Below, piece after piece: positions 21,732-31,676 of a stretch of DNA of 64,000 nucleotides. The notes under the pieces were generated by a model. The model had not been told where the DNA came from. It did no database searches and saw only the letters and a list, made by a program, of their open reading frames with translations. This DNA is from Streptomyces graminofaciens. GTDB lineage: Bacteria > Actinomycetota > Actinomycetes > Streptomycetales > Streptomycetaceae. Within the stretch, counting starts at the first letter, position 1. Each line of letters opens with the position of its first letter. The DNA lies in contig NZ_AP018448.1 in NCBI RefSeq assembly GCF_030294945.1, positions 11,380,501-11,444,500 on the forward strand. Direction: 5' to 3'. The position numbers were made by a program, and so were the translations under genes.

Positions 21732-22154
21732 GCGCCGCTCCCGAGCCTTCCCACGACCTTGCCGATGGTTCCGTCGCCTCCGTGACCGGCGGTGACCGGC
21801 CATGGCGCCTGGCAAGGTAGCGCATGCTTCCGGCGACGGTCAGTGGATTCGGCAAGTCGTCTCCGTATCGAGTCCGCCGGAGATCCGGGCCGAAGCCGCA
21901 CGGCCGGGGAGCGGACGGGACGAGGGAAACGTGGTGGGAGGCCGGGCGGAATCGGCGGGTCCGGGTGGCCCGGAACGTGATGTGCGGCACGTGCCGTGCC
22001 CCCGCCCGTGATCCCCTGCGGGAATCGTCGCTGTCCACGGCTTGATCACCGCAAACCAGGGTGGAACGACCTGGTCTCGGGGTCTCTGGCGGGTGTGGCA
22101 CTGTGGTGCGCGCGGGAGTGGGAGGTGCCCCCGCCGAGGGTAGAGAGGTGGACG
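21732..22154. other. Divergent intergenic region
   Basis: No credible gene in 423 bp between the minus-strand acyl-CoA ligase and the plus-strand gene at 22155. It contains the 12-bp palindrome CGGCACGTGCCG (21985-21996). No RNA structure or riboswitch is apparent; promoters for both genes presumably lie here. Confidence 0.5.
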
Positions 22155-22685
22155 GTGCGCGAGCCCAACGTCATCGGCGACTGGCAGGAGTACGACGGCG
22201 ATCTGGCCGGCCTGCGCGTGCGCGTCCACGGCGTGGAGCGCGCGGAACCCCCCAAGGGACGCGACGACGCCACCGAGGGCCAGACCTACTTCCGCTTCCG
22301 GGTGACCGTCGAGAACCGGGGCGCCGACGACGTCTGCGTCCACCTCGAGGACGGCCAGCTCGACATCCGCACCGGCCCCGACGGCGAGAGCGCCTTCCTG
22401 GACTGGCGCAACTCCCAGTTCATCGAGGGCTTCGACGTCTACCCGCTGCGCCGCGCCACGGCCGTGCTGTACGCGGCCGCCTCCGAGGCGTGTCTCACCC
22501 ATCTCGACATCCAGGTGCAGCTCAGGGCCGACGAGGAGTGGGCCGACCGCCATCTGTGGTCGGGCGGGATCGGCATCGGCATCGACGAGGACTTCCTCGA
22601 CCCGGCCACGGGCACCGCCCGCGAGGGCATCGCGGGGCAGGTGAGCGCCTTCCTGCACGAGGAGGCGGAGCGGGGCGCGGGCTGA
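22155..22685 (+). CDS. Conserved hypothetical protein, 176 aa
   Basis: GTG start with GAGAGGTGGAC just upstream. The sequence is soluble and beta-rich: QTYFRFRVTVENRGADDVCV looks like an immunoglobulin-type strand pair, as in extracellular-type DUF4352 domains, but there is no signal peptide. The C-terminus (IGIGIDEDFLDPATGTAREG) is acidic. I do not recognise a family. It lies 94 bp before the LacI-type operator of the nucleoside locus but is probably a separate unit. Confidence 0.7.
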   Translation: MREPNVIGDWQEYDGDLAGLRVRVHGVERAEPPKGRDDATEGQTYFRFRVTVENRGADDVCVHLEDGQLDIRTGPDGESAFLDWRNSQFIEGFDVYPLRRATAVLYAAASEACLTHLDIQVQLRADEEWADRHLWSGGIGIGIDEDFLDPATGTAREGIAGQVSAFLHEEAERGAG

Positions 22686-22748
22686 GGGAGCCCGCCCACC
22701 CCGTGCCGGACGAGCAACGTAACGGATGGTCGAAATCCGGCCATTGTG

Positions 22749-22760
22749 CAAAACGTTTTG
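22749..22760. promoter_or_regulatory. LacI-type operator 1 (CAAAACGTTTTG)
   Basis: Perfect 12-bp palindrome with the central CG typical of LacI-family operators, 20 bp before the amidohydrolase ATG. The extended site TGCAAAACGTTTTGGA equals 15 of 16 bases of the reverse complement of operator 2 at 26823. A weak -10-like TATCTA (22763-22768) starts 2 bp after it, so the operator would sit inside the promoter. The lacI-type gene at 24155 is the natural candidate repressor. Confidence 0.75.
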
Positions 22761-22779
22761 GATATCTAGCTTGTCCGGC

Positions 22780-24165
22780 ATGAGCGACAGAACGCCCCTG
22801 TCGGCAGGCTTCCCCACGCCCGAGCCGACCCGCCGCCTCCTGATCCGCGGCTGCGATGTGCTGCGCGTCCCGGCCGAGGGCGAGTGCGAGGTGCTGCGGG
22901 CGCGGGACATCGTGGTCGCGGACGGCGTCATCGAGGCCGTATCCCCGACCGGAAGCGCCACCGAGACCGAGGCGGACGTGATCGACGGCCGCGGCCTCCT
23001 CGCCGTCCCCGGCCTGGTCAACGCGCACACGCACAGCCCGATGGTGCTGATGCGCGGCGCCGCCGAGGACGTCACGGTCGAGGGCTGGTTCAACGACCGC
23101 GTCTGGCCGATGGAGAGCAACCTCACCCCCGACGACGTACACGCCGGCGCCCTGCTGGCCTGCGCCGAGATGATCCGATCCGGCGTCACCGCCTTCGCCG
23201 ACCACTACTTCTTCCCCGAGCGCATCGCGGACGCCGTCGCCGAGACCGGCCTGCGCGCCGACATCGCGCCCACCTACTTCAGCAGCCGGGGCCAAAAGGC
23301 TTTGGAGGAGACCGTCGCCTTCGCCGAGGCCCGGCACGGCGACGCCGACGGCCGGATCACGGTCTCGCTCGGACCGCACGCCCCGTACACCGTCGACGAC
23401 AAGGACCTGCGCGCCCTCTCCGACCACGCTCGACGGCTCGGCCTTCGCCTGCACATCCACGCCGCCGAGCACCTGGAGCAGACCGAGTCCAGCCTTCAGC
23501 GGCGCGGCATCACCCCCATCCGGGTCCTGCACGAGACCGGCGTGCTCGACGCGGGCGCCCTCATCGCGCACGGCTGCGGCATCGTCGAGCAGGACCTGCC
23601 GCTGCTGGCCGAGCACGCCGCGACGACCGCCGTGGCCTGCTGCCCGAAGGTGTACCTCAAACACGCCCTGTCCCCGCTCACCCCGGTCCGCGACCTGCTG
23701 GACACAGGAGTCGGCGTCGCGGTCGGCACCGACGGGGCCGCCGGGCACAACACGCTCGACGTGTGGGAGGCGCTGCGGCTGGTCGCGCTGACCCAGAAGC
23801 AGGCCGTACGGGACGCCACCTGGATGACCGTCTCCGACACCCTGCGCCTGGCCACCCGGGGCGGCGCCCGCGCGCTCGGCCTCCAGGACCGGATCGGCGC
23901 CCTGGAACCGGGCATGCGGGCCGACATCGTCCTCACGGATCTGACCGGCACGCACTGCCGTCCACTGCACGACGCGCGTGCCGCCCTCGTCTACAGCGCC
24001 CGCGCCAGTGACGTACGCACGGTCGTCGTCGACGGGCGCGTCCTCATGCGGGACGGCCGACTGCTGACCGTGGACGAGAGCGCCCTGCTCGTGGACGTCG
24101 ACGCCCGGGTGGCCCGCATCCTGGACACCTCCCACGGGAGGGCGGTGCAGCACTATGACCCGTGA
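22780..24165 (+). CDS. Amidohydrolase, adenosine/SAH/MTA deaminase-like (TRZ/ATZ family)
   Basis: 461 residues. Metal and catalytic motifs of the cytosine/SAH deaminase branch are complete: LVNAHTHSPMVLMRG, HIHAAEH (metal His and catalytic Glu/His area), LIAHGCGI and VGTDGAAGHNTLDVW. It should remove the amino group of an adenine-like or related base or nucleoside; with a downstream purine nucleoside phosphorylase and nucleoside importer, a nucleoside substrate is likely. There is no Shine-Dalgarno before ATG 22780 and a -10-like element ends 11 bp upstream, so the mRNA may be leaderless. Its last 11 bp overlap the lacI-type gene. Confidence 0.88.
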   Translation: MSDRTPLSAGFPTPEPTRRLLIRGCDVLRVPAEGECEVLRARDIVVADGVIEAVSPTGSATETEADVIDGRGLLAVPGLVNAHTHSPMVLMRGAAEDVTVEGWFNDRVWPMESNLTPDDVHAGALLACAEMIRSGVTAFADHYFFPERIADAVAETGLRADIAPTYFSSRGQKALEETVAFAEARHGDADGRITVSLGPHAPYTVDDKDLRALSDHARRLGLRLHIHAAEHLEQTESSLQRRGITPIRVLHETGVLDAGALIAHGCGIVEQDLPLLAEHAATTAVACCPKVYLKHALSPLTPVRDLLDTGVGVAVGTDGAAGHNTLDVWEALRLVALTQKQAVRDATWMTVSDTLRLATRGGARALGLQDRIGALEPGMRADIVLTDLTGTHCRPLHDARAALVYSARASDVRTVVVDGRVLMRDGRLLTVDESALLVDVDARVARILDTSHGRAVQHYDP

Positions 24166-25192
24166 GCACCTCGGGGACCGTTCGGTCGTGCGCAGGCCCG
24201 CCTCCATCAAGGACGTGGCCGCCGCGGCCGGGGTAAGCCCCACCACCGTCTCGCACGTCCTCAGCGGCAACCGGCCCGTCAACGAGGACACCGCCGCCCG
24301 TGTCCGCAGTGTCGTCAACCGCCTCGGCTACGTCCCCGCCTCGCTCGCCCGCAGCCTCCAGGCCGGCTCCACCTCCGTGATCGGCCTGCTCATCCCCGAC
24401 ATCAGCAACACCTTCTTCGCCGAGCTGGCCAAGGGCGCCGAGGACGCCGCCCACGACCTGGGCTACGGGCTGATCCTCTGCAACACCGAGTTCGACGCCG
24501 ACCGCGAGGACCGCTATCTCGGCATGATCCGCAGCCGGTTCATCGACGGCATGGTGTACGCCTCCGGATCGCCGCCCTCCCGGCGGAGGCTGGAGGCGCT
24601 GATGGGCAAGTTCCCGATCGCCCTCGCCGACGAGGAGGTCGACGGACTCCAGGGCGCCCTCATCGCCACCGCCGACCACGAGGCGGGCGGCCGGCTGGTC
24701 GGCGAACATCTGCGCGAACTCGGTCACCGCCGGGCCCTGATGCTCACCGGCCCGCGCGCCCTGAAGAGCGGCGCCGACCGGGCGAACGGCTTCGTGAAGG
24801 CCTTCAAGGGCAAGGTCGTCGAACGCGTCGGCGACTTCAAGGAGGCCTCCGGTCACCGACTCGTCGCCGGACGCCTCGAAGAGGGCCGCCTGGACTGCAC
24901 GGCCGTCTTCGCCGCCAACGACCTGATGGCCTTCGGCGCCCTCACCGCGCTCCGCGAGGCCGGACTCTCCGTCCCCGGAGACATCTCGGTGGTCGGCTTC
25001 GACGACATCCGGGCCGCCTCCCTGATCCACCCGCCCCTGACCACCGTCCACCAGCCCGCCTACGACGTGGGCCGCACCGCCACCGCGCAACTCCTCCAGT
25101 ACGTCTCCCGAGGAGAGGTCCCGCCCGCCTCCCGGCACACCCTCCCCGTCGAACTCAAGGTCCGCGCCAGCACGGCACCGCCTGCCCGCTGA
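24155..25192 (+). CDS. LacI-family repressor of the nucleoside locus
   Basis: 345 residues. The N-terminal DNA-binding domain is classical ([20 protein letters not shown], then hinge-helix region [11 protein letters not shown]), followed by a periplasmic-binding-type ligand domain ([17 protein letters not shown], then [20 protein letters not shown] and [11 protein letters not shown]). It overlaps the deaminase gene by 11 bp, so it is co-transcribed with it and probably autoregulated through the palindrome at 22749-22760. The inducer is inferred to be a purine nucleoside or base. Confidence 0.92.
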   Translation: MTREHLGDRSVVRRPASIKDVAAAAGVSPTTVSHVLSGNRPVNEDTAARVRSVVNRLGYVPASLARSLQAGSTSVIGLLIPDISNTFFAELAKGAEDAAHDLGYGLILCNTEFDADREDRYLGMIRSRFIDGMVYASGSPPSRRRLEALMGKFPIALADEEVDGLQGALIATADHEAGGRLVGEHLRELGHRRALMLTGPRALKSGADRANGFVKAFKGKVVERVGDFKEASGHRLVAGRLEEGRLDCTAVFAANDLMAFGALTALREAGLSVPGDISVVGFDDIRAASLIHPPLTTVHQPAYDVGRTATAQLLQYVSRGEVPPASRHTLPVELKVRASTAPPAR

Positions 25193-25218
25193 CGTCCCCT
25201 TTCTCCCGATCTCCCGAC

Positions 25219-25241
25219 CGGCACGGTGCGCCGCCGTGCCG
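25219..25241. terminator. Intra-locus hairpin after the lacI-type gene
   Basis: CGGCACGG (25219-25226) pairs with CCGTGCCG (25234-25241) around a 7-nt loop in the 95-bp gap between lacI and the next gene. It may partly terminate or stabilise the transcript and so set different levels up- and downstream. Confidence 0.4.
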
Positions 25242-25287
25242 CGCCGCCCCCGTGCCCGAAAACCCTCTCCCCGAAAGGAGCTCCGCC

Positions 25288-26037
25288 ATGCCCAGAGTCC
25301 TCGTCATCGGCGAGTCCTGGTTCACGTACACCGTCCATCAGAAGGGCTTCGACGCCTTCCACACCGCCGAGTACACCGAGGGCGGCGGCGTCTTCCTCGA
25401 CGCGCTGCGCGCACGCGGCCACGAGGTGACGTACGTGCCCTCGCACGAGATAGCGACGCGGGTGCCGGACACGGCCGACGGGTTCGACGCCTACGACGTG
25501 GTCGCCATCAGTGACGTCGGCGCCAACAGCTTCCAGCTCCCGCCCCAGACCTTCGGCGCCTCCGTCCCCGCCCCCGACCGCTCGGAACTCGTACGCGCCT
25601 TCGTGGAGCGCGGCGGCGGGGTGCTGATGATCGGCGGCTACCTCACCTTCAGCGGCATCGACGCCCGCGCCCGCTGGGGCCGCACCCCGCTCGCCCCCGC
25701 CCTTCCCGTGCTCATGGTCGACCGCGACGACCGGGTCGAACTCCCCGCCGGAGCCGTCCCCGAGGTGGTCGGCGAGCACACGGTCGTACAGGGCCTGGAG
25801 CGGTCCTGGCCCGCGCTGCTCGGCCTCAACGAGGTCACCGCACGGCCGGAGGCCACGCTGCTGGCCGAGTGCGCCGGGCACCCGCTCCTCGTCGTCGGCG
25901 ACTACGGCGACGGCCGCTCCGGCGCCTTCACCTCGGACGTGGCTCCGCACTGGGCACCACCGCCGTTCCTGGCCTGGGACGGGTACGCGGAGCTGTGGGA
26001 CCGGCTGGTGCGCTGGCTGGCGGGGGCGGAGCTGTGA
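25288..26037 (+). CDS. Glutamine-amidotransferase-like (class I GATase-fold) protein
   Basis: 249 residues with an excellent ribosome site (AAAGGAG, 7 nt before the ATG). The fold is suggested by VLVIGESWFTYTVHQKGFDAF at the start, YDVVAISDVGANSFQLP, a glycine-rich FVERGGGVLMIGGYLTFSG where a class I GATase has its nucleophile elbow, and HPLLVVGDYGDGRSGAFTSD. It matches the STM3548/DUF1355-type GATase-like family, in which the usual elbow Cys is missing, so glutamine hydrolysis is doubtful. The true role is unknown. The gene overlaps the phosphorylase gene (GTGA), tying it to nucleoside catabolism. Confidence 0.75.
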   Translation: MPRVLVIGESWFTYTVHQKGFDAFHTAEYTEGGGVFLDALRARGHEVTYVPSHEIATRVPDTADGFDAYDVVAISDVGANSFQLPPQTFGASVPAPDRSELVRAFVERGGGVLMIGGYLTFSGIDARARWGRTPLAPALPVLMVDRDDRVELPAGAVPEVVGEHTVVQGLERSWPALLGLNEVTARPEATLLAECAGHPLLVVGDYGDGRSGAFTSDVAPHWAPPPFLAWDGYAELWDRLVRWLAGAEL

Positions 26038-26780
26038 AGCAGGAGACGACCACCACCCGTACACCGCCGACAGGTACTCCCCACATCGCCGCCGCACCCG
26101 GCGACTTCGCCCCGCTCGTCCTCATGCCGGGGGACCCCCGTCGCGCCCGCCACATCGCCGAGACGTTCCTGAAGGACGCGCGCCAGGTCACCGACGTACG
26201 CGGCATCCTCGGCTACACCGGGACCCACCTCGGCGTACCCATGTCGGTGCTCGCGTCCGGCATGGGCATCCCCTCGATGTCGATCTACGCGACGGAACTG
26301 TTCCGGCACTACGACGTCCGCAGGATCGTCCGGGTCGGCACAGCCGGGGCGATCCCGCTCTCCGTCTCCCTGCGGGACGTGATCATCGCCTCCGCCGCCC
26401 ACACCGACTCCAGCGTGAGCGGACTGCTCGTGGGCGGGGTGACGCTGTCCCTCACCCCCTCCTACCGGCTGCTGCGCGCCGCCGCCGACGCCGCCCGGTG
26501 GGAGGAACCCGTCCACATCGGGCCGGTGTTCAGCAGCGACCACTTCTACCTCGACCGCCCGGGCGTCTTCGACGCACTGGCGGGCCGAGGCACCCTCGCC
26601 GTCGAGATGGAGGCGGCCGGGCTGTACGCCGTCGCGGGCGCCGAGGGCGGCGAGGCGCTGGCCGTGCTGACCGCCTCCGACCACGTCCGCACCGGCGAGG
26701 CACTCTCCGCCGAGGAACGCGAGACGTGCTTCGACCGGGCCGTCCGTATCGCCGCGGCCGCACTTCTGGCCGACGTCTGA
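26034..26780 (+). CDS. deoD: Purine-nucleoside phosphorylase, DeoD type
   Basis: 248 residues from GTG 26034, sharing GTGA with the previous stop. DeoD/hexameric NP-I features: LVLMPGDPRRARHIAETFL (phosphate-site Gly/Asp/Arg), GMGIPSMSIYATELF, RIVRVGTAGAIP, VEMEAAGLYAVA (ribose-binding Glu-Met-Glu) and LTASDHVRTGE (catalytic Asp region). It cleaves purine ribo- or deoxyribonucleosides with phosphate to give base plus (deoxy)ribose-1-phosphate. The position between the deaminase/regulator unit and the nucleoside importer supports this. Confidence 0.92.
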   Translation: MKQETTTTRTPPTGTPHIAAAPGDFAPLVLMPGDPRRARHIAETFLKDARQVTDVRGILGYTGTHLGVPMSVLASGMGIPSMSIYATELFRHYDVRRIVRVGTAGAIPLSVSLRDVIIASAAHTDSSVSGLLVGGVTLSLTPSYRLLRAAADAARWEEPVHIGPVFSSDHFYLDRPGVFDALAGRGTLAVEMEAAGLYAVAGAEGGEALAVLTASDHVRTGEALSAEERETCFDRAVRIAAAALLADV

Positions 26781-26822
26781 ATGTCCCGCAGAAGAAATCA
26801 AACGGAAACCGGGCAACGTAGC

Positions 26823-26834
26823 CAAAACGTTTTG
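26823..26834. promoter_or_regulatory. LacI-type operator 2 (CAAAACGTTTTG)
   Basis: The same 12-bp palindrome as at 22749, flanked as GC...CA, 57 bp before the BMP lipoprotein start. A -10-like TACTGT (26842-26847) follows 7 bp later. Matching sites before both transcription units indicate one LacI-type repressor controls catabolism and uptake together. Confidence 0.75.
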
Positions 26835-26891
26835 CACTTCCTACTGTCGACGCAACCCCACACCGCAAAATATCCGATGATCAGGAGATCG

Positions 26892-27986
26892 ATGATGAGA
26901 TACGGAAGAAGCGCCGCCGTCATGGTGGCCGGGATGCTCGCCCTTACCGCATGCGGCGGATCGGGCGGCGACGACTCCACCGCCGCCTCCTCCGGAAAGA
27001 CCCGTATCAAGCTGGTCGTCAACGGAGGCCTCGGCGACAAGTCGTTCTTCGACTCCGCCTACGAGGGGCTGAAGAAGGCCGAGAAGGACCTCGGTTATGA
27101 GCTGAAGGTCGTCGAGCTGGGCTCGGACCGCACCAAGTGGGAGCCCGGTTTCGAGGACGCCGCAGCGGCCGACGACTACGACATCCTCGCGGCCGGAACC
27201 TTCGACGTCACCGACTACATCGGCGATCTCGCTCCGCAATACCTGGACAAGAAGTTCTGGGTCTTCGACTCGGCCGTCGACTACAGCGGAAAGAACGGCA
27301 CCTGTTCCAACAAGTGCGAGAACGTCTACTCCGTGACTTTCCAGCAGAACGAGGGCGGATATCTCGCCGGATTCCTCGCCGAGAAGCTGGTCGCCGAAAA
27401 GGCCCTCAAGGGCGCCGAATCGCAGAATAAGGCCGGCGTGATGGGCGGTGTGAAGATCCCCGTCATCGAGGACTTCGTCGTCGGCTTCAAGGCGGGATTC
27501 AAGGCCGCCGGCGGAAAGAACTCCGATGTGCTCGTGCAGTACGTCGGCGGCGACAAGCCGTTCGGCGACCCCGCCAAGGGCAAGGAGATCTCCACCGCCA
27601 TGTACGGCCAGGGTGCTGCCCTGGTGTGGCCGGTCGCCGGTCTCTCCGGCCTCGGCACCTTCGAGTCCGCCGTCACCGCCGCGCGCTACACGTTCGGCGT
27701 CGACTCCGACCAGTACCGGACCCTCACCGACCAGGCACAGAAGGACACCGTCGTCACCTCCATCCTCAAGAACGTCGGCAACGCCCTCTACAAGGCCGCG
27801 GACGCCGACAAGAAGGACTCCCTGAAGTACGGCGCCGTCGACACCGTCGGTCTCGCCGAGGACGCCGTGGGCTATGTGGACGACGACCACTTCCGGGAGC
27901 TGGTCCCGGAGAAGATCCGCACGGAACTCCAGGACGCCGCCGACAAGGTGAAGTCCGGCTCCGTCACGGTCCCCAGCGCCTTCTGA
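26892..27986 (+). CDS. BMP-family nucleoside-binding lipoprotein of an ABC importer
   Basis: 364 residues. A lipoprotein signal ends at the lipobox LTAC (MLALTACGGSGG), so the mature protein is anchored outside the membrane. The Bmp/Med domain follows (LVVNGGLGDKSFFDSAYEGL, then NEGGYLAGFLAEKL and VIEDFVVGFKAGF). BMP proteins such as BmpA/PnrA bind purine nucleosides. Start: AGGAG lies 4 nt before ATG 26892 and 7 nt before ATG 26895, so either may be used; the ATG at 26877 is less likely. First gene of the importer operon, 33 bp before the ATPase gene. Many AAG codons make it locally less GC-rich. Confidence 0.92.
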   Translation: MMRYGRSAAVMVAGMLALTACGGSGGDDSTAASSGKTRIKLVVNGGLGDKSFFDSAYEGLKKAEKDLGYELKVVELGSDRTKWEPGFEDAAAADDYDILAAGTFDVTDYIGDLAPQYLDKKFWVFDSAVDYSGKNGTCSNKCENVYSVTFQQNEGGYLAGFLAEKLVAEKALKGAESQNKAGVMGGVKIPVIEDFVVGFKAGFKAAGGKNSDVLVQYVGGDKPFGDPAKGKEISTAMYGQGAALVWPVAGLSGLGTFESAVTAARYTFGVDSDQYRTLTDQAQKDTVVTSILKNVGNALYKAADADKKDSLKYGAVDTVGLAEDAVGYVDDDHFRELVPEKIRTELQDAADKVKSGSVTVPSAF

Positions 27987-28019
27987 CACCCACTGACCCG
28001 ATCCCTGAACGGCCTTGAG

Positions 28020-29599
<1,580 letters not shown>

Positions 29600-29603
<4 letters not shown>

Positions 29604-30712
29604 CCACGACCCTCATCGAGAAGGAGGACCGCCGCGAGTACCGCGCCACCCGGCGCCGCGACCTCGCCGTGGACCTCGGCATGACCCTGGCCACCATCCT
29701 GGCCGCCCTGATCATCGGCTTCCTCGTCATACTCGCCACGGGCAAGGACCCGGTCGCCGCGTACGAGGCCCTCCTCACCGGCCCGCTGGAGCGCTCCTTC
29801 CGCGTCGGCCGCTGGCTGGAGGACGCCACCACCCTCATCCTCCTCGGCCTGTCCGTCGCCATCCCCTTCCGGGCCCGCCAGATCAGCCTGGGCGCCGAAA
29901 GCCAGCTGTACGCAGGGGCGTTGGCGGCAGCCGCCGTCGCGATCCTCCTGCCGCTGCCACCGGTCGCGGCCGTCATCCTTCCGCTGGTCGCGGCCGCCGC
30001 CGCGGGGGCCGGCATGGGCTTCGTACCGGGCTCCATGAAGGCCCGCCTCGGCGCCAACGAGATCGTCGCCACGCTGATGCTCAACGCCATCGTCGTCCGC
30101 GTCTACGACTACCTGGTCAACGGCCCGCTCAAGCAGCCCGGCAGCAGCGCCGTCCACTCGAAGCCCATCCAGCCGGACTCGGCGCTCACCCCGCTCACCG
30201 ACTGGTTCGGCGTCCCGCTCGGCCGCGCCAACATCGGCTTCGTCCTCATGCTGCTGACGGCCGTCGCCCTGTGGCTGCTGATCACCCGCACCCCGCTCGG
30301 CTACCGCATCCGCATGACCGGCTCCAACCCCGACTTCGCCGAGTACGGCGGCATCCGGGTGCCCCGTGCCATCGAGTGGAGCTTCGTCATCGGCGGCGCC
30401 GTCGCGGGCCTCGCCGGAGCCCACCTCGTGCAGGGCGTCTACGGCCGCCTCGAACCCGGCCTCGCCGGAAGCCTCGCCTTCGAGGGGATCGTCGTCGCCC
30501 TGCTGGCCAGGAACAACCCGCTGGTCGTCGTGGTCGCCGGGCTCTTCTACTCCTATCTGCGCGCCGGGGGCGACATCATGGAACAGCAGACGGACGTCGG
30601 CACCGAGATCGTCGTCGTCATCCAGGCGGTCATCGTGCTGCTGGTCACCGCCCAGGCCCTGCCCGACCTGCTCAAGCGGCGGCTCATCCGCAAGCAGGTG
30701 GGCGCCCGATGA
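29600..30712 (+). CDS. ABC nucleoside transporter permease 1 (YufP/NupP-like)
   Basis: 370 residues, about nine hydrophobic segments. BPD_transp_2 family marks include FVPGSMKARLGANEIVATLM, RIRMTGSNPDFAEYGGI and GLAGAHLVQGVYGRL. With the second permease it forms the membrane channel for the BMP-delivered nucleoside. ATGA overlaps join it to the ATPase gene before and the permease gene after. Confidence 0.93.
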
Positions 30713-31644
30713 ACTCCGTACTCGACGTCGTCCTCAGCAGCGCCTTCCTGGCCGCCGTACTGCGGGTTGCCACCCCGTACCTGCTCGCCGCCTTCGGCGG
30801 GCTGGTCGCGGAACGCGCCGGAATCAGCAACATCGCCCTGGAGGGCCAGATGCTCTCCGCCGCCTGCACCGGCGCACTCGTCGCCGGCTACAGCGGCTCG
30901 GTCGCCCTGGGCGCACTGTCCGGCGTCGCCGTGGCGATGCTGCTGGGCCTCCTCCTCGCGGCCCTGCGCCTGGAACTGGGCGCCGACGCGATCATCGCGG
31001 GCATCGGCCTCAACCTGCTGGCCTCCGGCGCCACCGCCTACGCCGTCTTCAGCCTCCTCGACGACAAGGGCGGCACCTCGGGCCTGAAGAGCGGCACCCT
31101 GCCGACCATCCCGCTGCCCGGCATCGAGGACGTCCCGGTGCTCGGAGACGTGCTGAGCGACCAGAACATGGTCACCTGGCTGGCGTTCCTCGCCGCCCCC
31201 TTCGTCGCCTGGCTCTTCTACCGCACCCGCTTCGGCTTCCACCTGCGCGCGGTCGGCGAGATGCCGGAGGCCGCCGCGTCGGTCGGCATCCCCGTACGCC
31301 GGGTCCAGTACGCGGGCCTCGCCCTCAGCGGCGCGCTCGCGGGCCTCGCCGGGGTGTACCTCAGCATGGGCTACGTCTCGTTCTTCGTCCGGGACATGAC
31401 CGCGGGCCGCGGCTTCATCGCCCTCGCCGCCGTGTTCCTCGGCGGCCTGCGCCCCTGGGGCGTCTTCCTCGCCGCCCTCGGCTTCGGCGCCGCCGAGGCC
31501 CTGGCCGTACAGCTCGGCACCCTCGACGTACCACCCCAGTTGGTCTCGACGATCCCGTACGTCATGACCCTGGTAGCCCTCGCGCTGTACGCCTGGCGTC
31601 GCAAGCGCCGGGGCACGGGCGAGCCCGCCCCGGTCTCGCTCTGA
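30709..31644 (+). CDS. ABC nucleoside transporter permease 2 (YufQ/NupQ-like)
   Basis: 311 residues, mostly transmembrane. Typical features: YLLAAFGGLVAERAGISNIA followed by LEGQMLSAA near the start, LGADAIIAGIGLNLL, FGFHLRAVGEMPEAA and a late FIALAAVFLGGLRPWG. It pairs with permease 1; its ATG overlaps that gene's stop. The basic tail WRRKRRGTG is cytoplasmic. Confidence 0.93.
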   Translation: MNSVLDVVLSSAFLAAVLRVATPYLLAAFGGLVAERAGISNIALEGQMLSAACTGALVAGYSGSVALGALSGVAVAMLLGLLLAALRLELGADAIIAGIGLNLLASGATAYAVFSLLDDKGGTSGLKSGTLPTIPLPGIEDVPVLGDVLSDQNMVTWLAFLAAPFVAWLFYRTRFGFHLRAVGEMPEAAASVGIPVRRVQYAGLALSGALAGLAGVYLSMGYVSFFVRDMTAGRGFIALAAVFLGGLRPWGVFLAALGFGAAEALAVQLGTLDVPPQLVSTIPYVMTLVALALYAWRRKRRGTGEPAPVSL

Positions 31645-31676
31645 CGCGCACCGACCTGACTCCTGGAACAGGACAC

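Noticed and set aside
21985..21996. CGGCACGTGCCG palindrome as an operator
   Set aside because: Short GC-rich palindromes are expected often in such DNA, and it has no partner site or nearby regulator; noted only in the intergenic entry.
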